In this document: positions 58,301 to 64,000 of the stretch, in pieces
How the letters are laid out: every line of letters starts with the position of its first letter
Position numbering within the stretch: position 1 is the stretch's first letter
NCBI GenBank assembly: GCA_036397455.1
Contig: DASWIX010000043.1
Span: 1-64,000, forward strand
DNA from: JADFNB01 sp036397455
GTDB taxonomy: Bacteria; Gemmatimonadota; Gemmatimonadetes; Gemmatimonadales; GWC2-71-9
Direction of reading: 5' to 3'
Length of the DNA stretch: 64,000 bases
Program-made: the position numbers and the translations under genes
The notes under the pieces: generated by a model
What the model was told of the DNA's origin: nothing
The model's input: only the letters and a program-made list of their open reading frames with translations
Databases searched by the model: none

Positions 58301-58635
58301 TGCCAGGTGAGCCGTCGTGGCTCGCCCCCGGTCGAGGAAACCAGGTACACGTCGGTGTTGCCCGCGTACTGTCCCGTAAACGCGATCCACCGCCCGTCAG
58401 GCGAAAACACCGGATCGGTTTCGGCGCCCTCCGCACTGGTGAGCCGTCGCGCGTCGCCTCCGTCGCGCCCCACGAGCCACAGGTCGTTGGCGTGGACGAA
58501 GACGATGGCGTTCGGTCCGACGTCGGGGTCACGCAGCAGACGCGTACCCTGAGCCTCGACGGATGCCGGTGAGACGAGTGCAAGGACGAGCGTCGCGGCG
58601 GCTATGGAACAGGGAGACAGGTATCGGCGGGCCAT
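55360..58635 (-). CDS. Tricorn-like S41 peptidase with beta-propeller and PDZ domains, exported
   Basis: 1091 residues from MARRYLSP (AGAGGA 8 bases upstream; an ATG at 58656 is alternative). Signal sequence ends near SVEAQ. TolB/WD-like propeller repeats (~45-480: TDPVFSPDGRWIAFTG, PVWSPDSRWIAYSR) precede a second propeller-like part, a PDZ domain (~755-840, GLLGVDLELDN...VTEGDYLVAIDG) and the S41 catalytic domain with nucleophile Ser in INERSGSGGDLMPYLF and GGGSAADYIIDVLSR. Tricorn-type proteases degrade peptides from other proteases. Export here points to the periplasm. Confidence 0.9.
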   Translation of the reverse strand: MARRYLSPCSIAAATLVLALVSPASVEAQGTRLLRDPDVGPNAIVFVHANDLWLVGRDGGDARRLTSAEGAETDPVFSPDGRWIAFTGQYAGNTDVYLVSSTGGEPRRLTWHPGADVAQGWTPDGKVLFQSGRIGQPTRLWQFYTVSVDGGFPEPLAVPQAYQGEMSADGRWLAYQEIGYWDPEWRNYRGGQAQPISVVSTGNWERSTPPWEGERQMAPVWMDGVVYYLSERDWATNVWSWNPRTREEKQHTFHADFDVKSLGAGQGVVVYEQAGYLHELNPATGATRRLEIRVAADLNWARPRWVDITANDLRDARLSPTGARALFEYRGDLFTVPAEHGSWRNVTRTPGVADRHAVWSPDGNQLAWFNDQGGEYALMVADQDGGNARRIAIPDPTFYFAPTWSPDGTRLAFTDTDYRVLVIEIASGNLTHVDTDRYAHPQRTMNPVWSPDSRWIAYSRRLDSQLRALFIHDTRTGETRQFTDGMADAISPVWDASGTYLYFLASTNYGLNTGWLDMTSYDRPVTRALYLALLRKDAASPFLPQSDEETAKADSAPNGPSGGNRPASQTTPEVLIDFDGIADRIVDAPGLPIRNYLGLIAGPEGRVFVAEAVQNQPGVTLQRYTVKDRKAEKFLEDVSQVVASHDRKKLLHRSGGNWLIADAGGAVPRNGGERLSINGMRTLVEPRAEWAQMLRDGWRFMRDFLYVDNVHGAPWNEVWTWYSPWLEGVSHRSDFNHLLDMVSGEVAVGHSYVRGGDYPDLTNPRTGLLGVDLELDNGYYRITRIYSGEQWNPGLRGPLAVPGMHVTEGDYLVAIDGRALRAPTNPFMLLEGTAGRTITVSVNERRSLDGAREIVVEPVANEGQLRTWAWVEHNRRVVDELSGGRLAYVWLPNTGQGGYTFFNRMYFAQQDRKGAVIDERNNGGGSAADYIIDVLSRTLTGYFNSRAGDHKPFTQPMAGLWGPKVMIINERSGSGGDLMPYLFRFKHVGPLVGTRTWGGLVGTWDTPPLLDGGRFVAPRGGFFTVEGHWAVEGEGIAPDIEVRNDPRPVIAGGDPQLERAVAEALRLLQTEGIELKAEPPAPVRWRRPVRR

Positions 58636-58818
58636 GTGTGGTTTCCTCTCGATCATGACGAAAGCCTGGCAGGCGTATCAAAACGTGGCGGGCACTCGAC
58701 CGCAACCGGGAGTTCGCGGAAACCCCGGGCGGCGCTCGGCCGGGCACGGTCCTCCTCCCGGCCCTCTTAGCGGCGGCAACGCCGCCGTCGGCTCCGCACA
58801 ACTTCTCTTGCTCGGCGC

Positions 58819-58824
58819 TACGTT
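58819..58824 (+). promoter_or_regulatory. Putative -10 hexamer for the leaderless leader ORF of the MFS gene
   Basis: TACGTT, seven bases, then ATG at 58832; same spacing as at kdsB, ispF and the kinase at 16061. Confidence 0.35.
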
Positions 58825-58831
58825 TGCAATC

Positions 58832-58897
58832 ATGGATGGAAGCGCCCTGGTCCTCTACGCGCCTGCGGGCGGCCTCTGCGGCGCGGATCTCGCGTGA
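58832..58897 (+). CDS. 21-aa leader ORF coupled to the MFS gene
   Basis: MDGSALVLYAPAGGLCGADL then A and TGA. The stop overlaps the GTG start of the transporter (GTGA), and a -10-like hexamer lies 7 bases before its ATG. It could be a translational coupling leader, since the GTG itself has no Shine-Dalgarno sequence. Real translation is unproven. Confidence 0.35.
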   Translation: MDGSALVLYAPAGGLCGADLA

Positions 58898-60153
58898 TCG
58901 TTCGCTTCTGTCTCTACTCCATCTTGAAGAACCTGCGGTTCGCGGATCCGTTCGTCCTGCTTTTTCTGCTGGATCTCGGCAGCTCGTACACGCAGATCGG
59001 CATGCTGTTTGGATTTGGCGCGTTCGTCACGGCCGTGTTGGAAGTCCCGTCGGGCGTTCTTGCCGACCGCTGGGGGCGTATCAGTTCGGTCGCGGCGTGT
59101 TTCGTGTTCTATGCCGTCACGTTCGCGCTCTTTCCGGCGGCGAGTAGCGTGACGGGTTCCGTGCGTACCGGCGTGCTGTACGGCGCGGCCACCACGTTCG
59201 CGATCGGCGAGGCGCTGCGCACCGGCGGGCACAAGTCGATCATGCTCGACTGGCTGGATTCCGCCGGTGAGAGCCATCGCGCCACCGCGGTCATCGGACT
59301 CGCACGCGCGTTTTCCAAGTACACCGCGGCGCTCTCCGCGCTGGTCGGAGGATTGGTGCTGTTTGCCACGCGCGACTACCGCTGGCTGTTCTACGGCTCG
59401 GCCGCCGCCGCGCTCGGCGGGGTCGTCCTCATGCGGTCGTACCCCAAGGAACTGGAAGGCGAGCACCGGCGTGACGCCACGCACGGACGCGACGGACCGC
59501 ACGGCCGGGGCGTGGGGTGGCGACGGCTGACGAGGATCGCCGCCGCGCCCGGGTTCGCCTCCTTGTTCATCCAGTCGGTGATGTTCGAGAGCCAGAGCGA
59601 GCTGATGCTGAAGTACTACCTGCAGCCACTGCTCAAAGAGACGTTGCGGGCCGGCGGCATGGCCGTCGTGGGTGTCGGCGCCGTGTGGATCGGCCTGTAC
59701 GAGTTCATCCGCGGCGGGCTCGGCGGGACCGGCGCGGTGGTGAGTGCGCGGTTGGAACGGCGCGCCGGCGGCTCGGACGCGGCGCTGCGATACGCGTATC
59801 GGGGTTGCCTCCTGATCAGCCTCGCCGTCGCCCTCTGCGCCTGGGCCGGCTGGTTGGTCGCGGGTCTGGTGCTGCTCGTATTGCTGACGGTGCTCCAGAA
59901 CGCCCGCCGGCCGATCTTCGTGAGCGCGTTCAACCAGGTCATGCACAAGCCCCAACGCGCCACCACGCTCTCACTCGAGAACCAGGCGCGTTCACTTTCC
60001 AACGCGGTGTGGTTGCCGGTGGCCGGTTGGGCCGCCGACCGCTGGGGGCTGGCGGTGATGTTCGCCTTGACGGCAGGGGTGTTGACGCTGGGCCTGACCG
60101 CCCGCCGGCCTGGTCGGACGGTGGGCGGCCACGGGAGCGCCGCTCCCCGATGA
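58894..60153 (+). CDS. Major facilitator superfamily transporter
   Basis: 419 residues, about 12 hydrophobic helices. The loop between helices 2 and 3 reads VPSGVLADRWGRISS, matching the MFS motif A region (G-x-L-aD-R-x-G-R-k/r). It has a charged central loop rich in His/Arg/Asp (HRRDATHGRDGPHGR). Single-component secondary transporter for an unknown small molecule or drug; the gene begins with GTG overlapping a leader ORF. Convergent with the VOC gene, with a 39-base spacer. Confidence 0.88.
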   Translation: MIVRFCLYSILKNLRFADPFVLLFLLDLGSSYTQIGMLFGFGAFVTAVLEVPSGVLADRWGRISSVAACFVFYAVTFALFPAASSVTGSVRTGVLYGAATTFAIGEALRTGGHKSIMLDWLDSAGESHRATAVIGLARAFSKYTAALSALVGGLVLFATRDYRWLFYGSAAAALGGVVLMRSYPKELEGEHRRDATHGRDGPHGRGVGWRRLTRIAAAPGFASLFIQSVMFESQSELMLKYYLQPLLKETLRAGGMAVVGVGAVWIGLYEFIRGGLGGTGAVVSARLERRAGGSDAALRYAYRGCLLISLAVALCAWAGWLVAGLVLLVLLTVLQNARRPIFVSAFNQVMHKPQRATTLSLENQARSLSNAVWLPVAGWAADRWGLAVMFALTAGVLTLGLTARRPGRTVGGHGSAAPR

Positions 60154-60192
60154 AACCGCTCCGCCTTCGATCCGGTAGATCGTCGAGTTCCT

Positions 60193-60591
60193 TCAGTCTT
60201 CGCCGCCCTTCCCCAGGTTTTCGCCGAACCCGAGCACGTAGCCGGCGGGGTCGCGCACGGCGAACTCCTTCATCCCATAGGCTTCCTGAACGACGGGGGC
60301 GTACACCAGCGTGGCACCGGCGTCGACCAGCTCGGTGGCGAGCGCGTCCAGGTCGCGGACCCAGAAGAACACGTCCCACGCGCCGCCCTGGGCGGCGTTC
60401 GGCCGGATGTCCGCCGCGTTGCCGACGCGTCGGAGCATGATCGGCAACCCGTCCCGACTGACGATTGCGAACTCCGGCGGTTCGCCACCGACATACTCTC
60501 GGCGGAACCCGAACACCTTCTCGTAGTGGTCCACCATGTCGAGGACGTCGGTGACGGGAAAGTACGGGGCACTGCGTGTCAACGCTGGCAT
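60193..60591 (-). CDS. VOC-family (glyoxalase/bleomycin-resistance-like) protein
   Basis: 132 residues: APYFPVTDVLDMVDHYEKVF then GFRREYVGGEPPEFAIVSRD and FFWVRDLDALATELVDAGAT, ending EFAVRDPAGYVLGFGE. Two beta-alpha-beta-beta-beta modules of the vicinal-oxygen-chelate fold; the metal ligand Glu occurs in KEFAVRDPAG. GAGG lies just before the ATG at 60591. Role could be lyase, dioxygenase or antibiotic binding. The gap to the next gene (60592-60866) has no recognised gene. Confidence 0.85.
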   Translation of the reverse strand: MPALTRSAPYFPVTDVLDMVDHYEKVFGFRREYVGGEPPEFAIVSRDGLPIMLRRVGNAADIRPNAAQGGAWDVFFWVRDLDALATELVDAGATLVYAPVVQEAYGMKEFAVRDPAGYVLGFGENLGKGGED

Positions 60592-60866
60592 GTGCACCTC
60601 ACTCGACTTTCGCAGTGGGACGGGGGAACGAAATCGCGATCCTCGGACCGCGGCCGCCGGGCGCCTACGCGAGGCCGCGACCACCGGAGAAGGTAGCCGG
60701 CGGTTCCAACCGCGATCCGCGTCAACGGCTCGTCATCTGTTACCGTCCTGCGCGCTCACCGTTCCGTCCGCCCCTGCCGAGGAGGGAGAACCTCGAAGGC
60801 GTCAGCGCCCGCGCGAAAGCTCGGCAGGCGGTACCGCTGCGCCGAGCCGCCTAGCGTCGCTGACGA

Positions 60867-62054
60867 TCATGCCTCGGCCTCCGGAAGCATCCGGGCGAGA
60901 TCCGGCAACCCGATGGCCTGGACGTCCCGGCCCAGCGGGAAAGACTCGTCGCCCGGGTAGACCACGAAGCGGCGCTCGGGCCCGAGGTCCGCGCAGGCGT
61001 TGTGGAAGCCCTTTTCTGGGCGCGGCGCGAGGCTGCGCTTGACTTCGACGGCCCAGAGGCGGCCGCCGGGAAAACTCAGCACGAGGTCGATCTCGGCACC
61101 ACCGCTGGTGCGGTAAAAGAAGCCCTGCACCCCTTCCGGGGCCGCAGCAAGCAACTGCTCCACGGCGAAGCCTTCCCAACTCGCCCCGACCACGGGATGG
61201 GAAACCACGGCCTCCTTGTCCCCGAGGCCGAGGAGCGCGTGCACCAGACCGCTGTCGCGCACGTAGACCTTGGGCGACTTGACCAGCCGCTTTCCGACGT
61301 TGGCGTGCCAGGCAGGAAGCCGCCGCACCAACAGCAGATCGGTCAACAGGTCGATGTAGGCCGCCGCTGTCTTGGCATCGACGTCCAGGTTGCGGGCCAG
61401 TTGCGCGACGTTGAGTACGCTCCCCTGGTGATGGCCCAGCATGGTCCAGAAACGACGCAGGCGTTCGGCGGCGATGCGCGGCCCGAACTGAGGGATGTCC
61501 CGCTCCAGGTACGAGCGGATGAAATCCTGCCGCCAGCGCAGGCTGTGAGCGTCGTTCGGCGCCAGGACGCTCTCGGGAAATCCACCGCGGAGCCAGAGGC
61601 GGTCGCGCTGGGCCGCCGTCTGGCCGACCTCCAGCACGTCGAATGGATGAAGTTCCAGATAACTCACTCGCCCGGCGAGGGTCTCGCCCGACTGCCGGAG
61701 CAGGTCGAGCGCCGCGGAACCGAGCAGCAGGTAGAGGCCGCTGCGCCTGCCGTCACGGCGGGCCCGGTCGATCAGCCCGCGCAGCACAGGAAACAGCCCC
61801 GGCGCCCGGTGGATCTCATCGAGGATGACGAGCCGACCCAGGTGGTCAGCCAGGTAAGACTCCGGATCGGCGAGCTTGGCTCTGTCCTGCTCGGATTCCA
61901 GGTCCAGATACAGCGCGTCGCGCTCCTCGGCCAGGGCCATGGCCAGGGTGGTCTTGCCCGCCTGGCGCGGGCCCAGCAATACCACGGCCGGAACTTCAGC
62001 CAGCCGCTGTTCGAGGACCGGAAAGAGACGGCGCGCTTTCATTCTTGCAATCAT
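60867..62054 (-). CDS. AAA-family ATPase with DUF4143 domain
   Basis: 395 residues from MIARMKARRLF; a further ATG (62042) and a TTG (62078) are also in frame. N-terminal ATPase: Walker A GPRQAGKTTLAMALAEER, Walker B RLVILDEIHRAP and sensor LYLLLGSAALDLLRQS. The C-terminal DUF4143 domain has DSGLVHALLG, SWEGFAVEQLL and the nuclease-like EIDLVLSFPGGRLWAVEVKR (Asp...ExK). These proteins are common in accessory DNA, function unknown. It lies downstream of the Fic gene in the same direction. Confidence 0.9.
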   Translation of the reverse strand: MIARMKARRLFPVLEQRLAEVPAVVLLGPRQAGKTTLAMALAEERDALYLDLESEQDRAKLADPESYLADHLGRLVILDEIHRAPGLFPVLRGLIDRARRDGRRSGLYLLLGSAALDLLRQSGETLAGRVSYLELHPFDVLEVGQTAAQRDRLWLRGGFPESVLAPNDAHSLRWRQDFIRSYLERDIPQFGPRIAAERLRRFWTMLGHHQGSVLNVAQLARNLDVDAKTAAAYIDLLTDLLLVRRLPAWHANVGKRLVKSPKVYVRDSGLVHALLGLGDKEAVVSHPVVGASWEGFAVEQLLAAAPEGVQGFFYRTSGGAEIDLVLSFPGGRLWAVEVKRSLAPRPEKGFHNACADLGPERRFVVYPGDESFPLGRDVQAIGLPDLARMLPEAEA

Positions 62055-62172
62055 GGAGTGTCGTTCCGTGATTTGCAAGGTTCCGGATCACCGATGACCT
62101 CGCCCAGCAGCCCTTCGGTCTCCTTCTCCGGCACCAGGATGAAGGATAACCTGTGAATGGAGTGTGGTTTAC

Positions 62173-62280
62173 CTATCGAGCAACGGTACGCCGCACTGGG
62201 CACATCTTAGCCGCGCCGTACTGGAGCAGCGCGCACTCGATCGCCTTCTCGAAGGAGCGTTCGGAGATCTCGGGGCTCAT
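62173..62280 (-). pseudogene. 35-codon stub resembling the N-terminus of a type I restriction R subunit or SF2 helicase
   Basis: ATG overlaps the Fic stop (ATGA). The first 21 codons (MSPEISERSFEKAIECALLQ, Y) follow the usual ISERxFExAIExALL opening of HsdR-like restriction subunits. The sequence then departs and stops at TAG. Fic genes often lie inside type I restriction operons, so this may be what remains of a second system. Confidence 0.5.
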
Positions 62281-63440
62281 CCTGCCTCGGTCCCTTCGTT
62301 CAGGATCGCCAGATAGCGGTCGTATACGAAAAGGCGGTTGCGGCGCTTGCCCGTCAGCTCCCGCGCCACGCCAAGGGCGACGAGCAGGTTCATGGCCGAG
62401 GATGCGGCCGGGAACGACAGGCCGGTCGCCCGGCAGATCTTCGGCATGGACAGGATCGGGCGCGCCTTGATCGCCTCGTGCACGCGCAGAGCCGACCCGG
62501 CCCGACGTCCCTTCGTCTCGATCACCGCACGGTGATCCCGGAACATGCCGGCCAGCCGTTGTGCGGTCTCCACCGCGCCCTCCGCCGTCACCCGGACACC
62601 CGCAAGGAAGAAGGTAAGCCAAGCTTCCCAGTCGCCATCACGCCGGACCCTGTCGAGCAGCGCGTAGTAGTCGGGCCGATGTTGCTTCAGGTAGAGGCTG
62701 AGGTAGAGCAGGGGCTCGCTCAGCACGCCCGCGTAAAAGAGCAAGAACGTGATCAGCAGTCTCCCCACACGACCGTTGCCGTCGAGGAAGGGGTGGATCG
62801 TTTCGAACTGCACGTGCGCGAGGCCGGCCCGCGCGAGCGCGGGCAGTCCGTCGTTCTCGGTGTGGAGGAAGCGCTCCAGCGCCGCCATGCAGTCGGGCAC
62901 GGCGTTGTGCGGCGGCGGAACGAAGGCGGCGTTGCCCGGCCGGGTGCCGCCGATCCAGTTCTGTGCGCGGCGGAACTCGCCCGGGCTCTTGCCGCTGCCG
63001 CGCCCGCGCGAGAGCAGCACCTCGTGGATCTCGCGGATCAGGCGGTTCGAAAGCGGGAAGCCGGCGCGCAGCCGGGCGAGCCCGTGATCGAGCGCCGCGA
63101 CGTAGTTGGAGACCTCCACGACGTCGTCCAACGGCACCCCCGGCGCCTCGTCCAGCTCGAAGAGCAGGAGGTCCGAGAGCGACGACTGCGTTCCCTCGAT
63201 CTGCGACGAGAGCACCGCTTCCTTGCGGACGTAGCTGTAGAGGAAGAGCGACTTGTCCGGGAGTAGCGTCGAGACGCCGTCGAGGCGGCCTACGGCGAGC
63301 ACCGCCGCCTCGAGCCCCTGCTGGAGCGCGCCCTCGAACACCAGGGGCGGTGCTGGCGGCAGCGGGACCGGCACGAAGGCGCTGACCGACTCGCCGCCGA
63401 TGCTCGTCACCTCGTAAGCACCTGCCTCCCCGCGTTTCAT
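62277..63440 (-). CDS. Fic-domain adenylyltransferase
   Basis: 387 residues. Fic core motif HPFLDGNGRVGR is complete (His, Asp/Asn, Gly, Arg), so AMP transfer is plausible. The N-terminal inhibitory helix SSQIEGTQSSL (S/T-x-x-x-E-G) places it in the class with an intramolecular self-inhibitory motif. The C-terminus has a winged-helix-like region (LSMPKICRATGLSFPAASSA) as in chromosomal Fic regulators. Stop overlaps the HsdR-like stub. An inverted repeat in the upstream spacer may regulate it. Confidence 0.93.
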   Translation of the reverse strand: MKRGEAGAYEVTSIGGESVSAFVPVPLPPAPPLVFEGALQQGLEAAVLAVGRLDGVSTLLPDKSLFLYSYVRKEAVLSSQIEGTQSSLSDLLLFELDEAPGVPLDDVVEVSNYVAALDHGLARLRAGFPLSNRLIREIHEVLLSRGRGSGKSPGEFRRAQNWIGGTRPGNAAFVPPPHNAVPDCMAALERFLHTENDGLPALARAGLAHVQFETIHPFLDGNGRVGRLLITFLLFYAGVLSEPLLYLSLYLKQHRPDYYALLDRVRRDGDWEAWLTFFLAGVRVTAEGAVETAQRLAGMFRDHRAVIETKGRRAGSALRVHEAIKARPILSMPKICRATGLSFPAASSAMNLLVALGVARELTGKRRNRLFVYDRYLAILNEGTEAG

Positions 63441-63488
63441 GCCGGCTCGGTCCTCCCGTTCAGCAACTCTTAATCGCCGGACTCGCTA

Positions 63489-63514
63489 TTAATACTTCAC
63501 CGGGCAAGTATAAA
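63489..63514. promoter_or_regulatory. AT-rich inverted repeat upstream of fic
   Basis: TTAATACTT, eight bases, AAGTATAAA: an imperfect palindrome (8 of 9 pairs) in an otherwise GC-rich spacer, starting about 50 bases before the Fic ATG. It has the size of a dimeric repressor operator, perhaps bound by the Fic winged-helix domain. TATACTT-like hexamers within it could also act as a -10. Confidence 0.45.
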
Positions 63515-63871
63515 CAGTCGCGACCGTCGAGCCAAGACGCGATCGCCGATGGAGGGTCCGCCGTTCCAGCCCTGACGCCTGTTTTCGGCGGCGCGAAGTC
63601 GGACGACCGCAGTTTTCCCGAGGGCCTGGGCGAAAACGAAGGCGTGAGCACGCGCGACCGTTTCGCGCTCGGTCGCTGTGCCGAGGAGCGTCTGCGCACG
63701 GCATCCGTACGCGCGCAAGGTACGGCTATCCTGTACAAGATCGGCTGGGGTCCTCAAGCGGGACGAACGCGGTCATCTGCGCGTCCTGGTGAACCCCGCG
63801 GATCGCCGCCGAGGCAAAACGACGGATACAAGGGACTTGACGGAGCTGCGGGCGCACATCATGATGTGTAG
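63515..63871. other. Gene-free stretch between fic and the right-edge antitoxin
   Basis: About 360 bases with several overlapping short open frames on both strands, none with a recognisable motif. A plus-strand frame ending at 63875 (LKRDERGHLRVLVNPADRRR...) overlaps the antitoxin ATG by ATGA and may be a fragment of an upstream gene. Confidence 0.4.
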
Positions 63872-64000
63872 ATGAGGACCACCTTGACGCTCGACGCCGA
63901 TGTGGCGCGGCTGCTCGCAGAGGAAGCACACCGCCAGCGCAAGCCCTTCAAACACGTCGTCAACGAGGCGCTGCGGAGGGGCCTTGCCCCGGCGCCGCAC
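63872..64000 (+). CDS. VapB/CopG-like ribbon-helix-helix antitoxin, 5' part (runs off the window)
   Basis: 43 codons: MRTTLTLDADVARLLAEEAH then RQRKPFKHVVNEALRRGLAP. The short RTTLTLD strand followed by two helices is the ribbon-helix-helix pattern of VapB antitoxins. A toxin gene (usually PIN) would be expected just outside the window. Confidence 0.75.
   Translation, partial: MRTTLTLDADVARLLAEEAHRQRKPFKHVVNEALRRGLAPAPH

Noticed and set aside
60576..60854. Plus-strand 92-codon frame between the VOC and DUF4143 genes
   Set aside because: No motif, composition typical of non-coding high-GC DNA, and no ribosome-binding site.
63460..63757. Overlapping minus-strand frames upstream of fic
   Set aside because: Two frames compete, neither shows a domain, and the fic promoter region with its palindrome must lie here.

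Overview
The window looks like a chromosomal segment of a high-GC diderm bacterium. Coding DNA is mostly in the mid-60s % GC. A Kdo-lipopolysaccharide gene (kdsB) implies an outer membrane. Gemmatimonadota is my best guess, with Acidobacteriota possible: the content includes orphan MacB-like permeases, a DUF1800/DUF1501 pair, TolB/tricorn-like S41 peptidases, membrane Ser/Thr kinases, large lipoproteins starting with a short signal plus Cys, and genes with a -10-like hexamer right before the start codon and no Shine-Dalgarno. This assignment is an inference from gene content; there is no rRNA or other phylogenetic marker apart from a partial pyrG.

Layout. 0-5.6 kb: minus-strand housekeeping genes joined largely by 4-base start/stop overlaps (dedA-xerD-trpG, kdsB-pyrG), plus ispF, an alanine-glyoxylate/serine-pyruvate aminotransferase and a Cdd1-like protein. 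5.6-8.3 kb: a glycosyltransferase, DinB-like proteins and several gene remnants. 8.1-14.5 kb: a minus-strand operon whose products nearly all carry export signals (cytochrome c, PQQ dehydrogenase, FAH-fold protein, NHL-repeat protein, second cytochrome c, Tat-exported FAD oxidoreductase), which I read as a periplasmic oxidation pathway. 14.5-20.4 kb: a Ser/Thr kinase divergent from an exported trypsin-like protease coupled to an FHA membrane protein, then an MsbA-like exporter. 20.8-35.7 kb: a giant beta-helix lipoprotein, a secreted LacZ-type beta-galactosidase, DUF1501/DUF1800, a MacB-like permease, a TPR-HD-GYP protein and a small lipoprotein.

35.8-51.4 kb is an accessory (defence-type) island: HTH antitoxin-like protein, two paralogous coiled-coil membrane proteins, DUF4926, a PemK-like protein, a putative MazF/PemK-like protein translationally coupled to a SecB-like chaperone, an unknown 307-aa protein coupled to a PIN toxin, a paralogous unknown family (one copy decayed, one with a CTG start), TcmP with its three-Cys DUF5131 partner and a 95-aa companion, and a complete type I restriction-modification operon hsdR-hsdS-hsdM. 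The right edge carries broken copies of the HTH and DUF4926 genes found intact at the left edge.

51.4-64 kb: a membrane-anchored kinase, an S10 carboxypeptidase-like protein, a palindrome-rich spacer, a tricorn-like S41 protease, an MFS transporter with a coupled 21-codon leader ORF, a VOC protein, then a second accessory patch (DUF4143 ATPase, Fic protein, a 35-codon stub resembling a type I restriction subunit N-terminus, and the start of a VapB-like antitoxin running off the end). A family of extragenic palindromes with a GCCGAGC tag is scattered through the spacers. I saw no rRNA, tRNA, CRISPR array or transposase.
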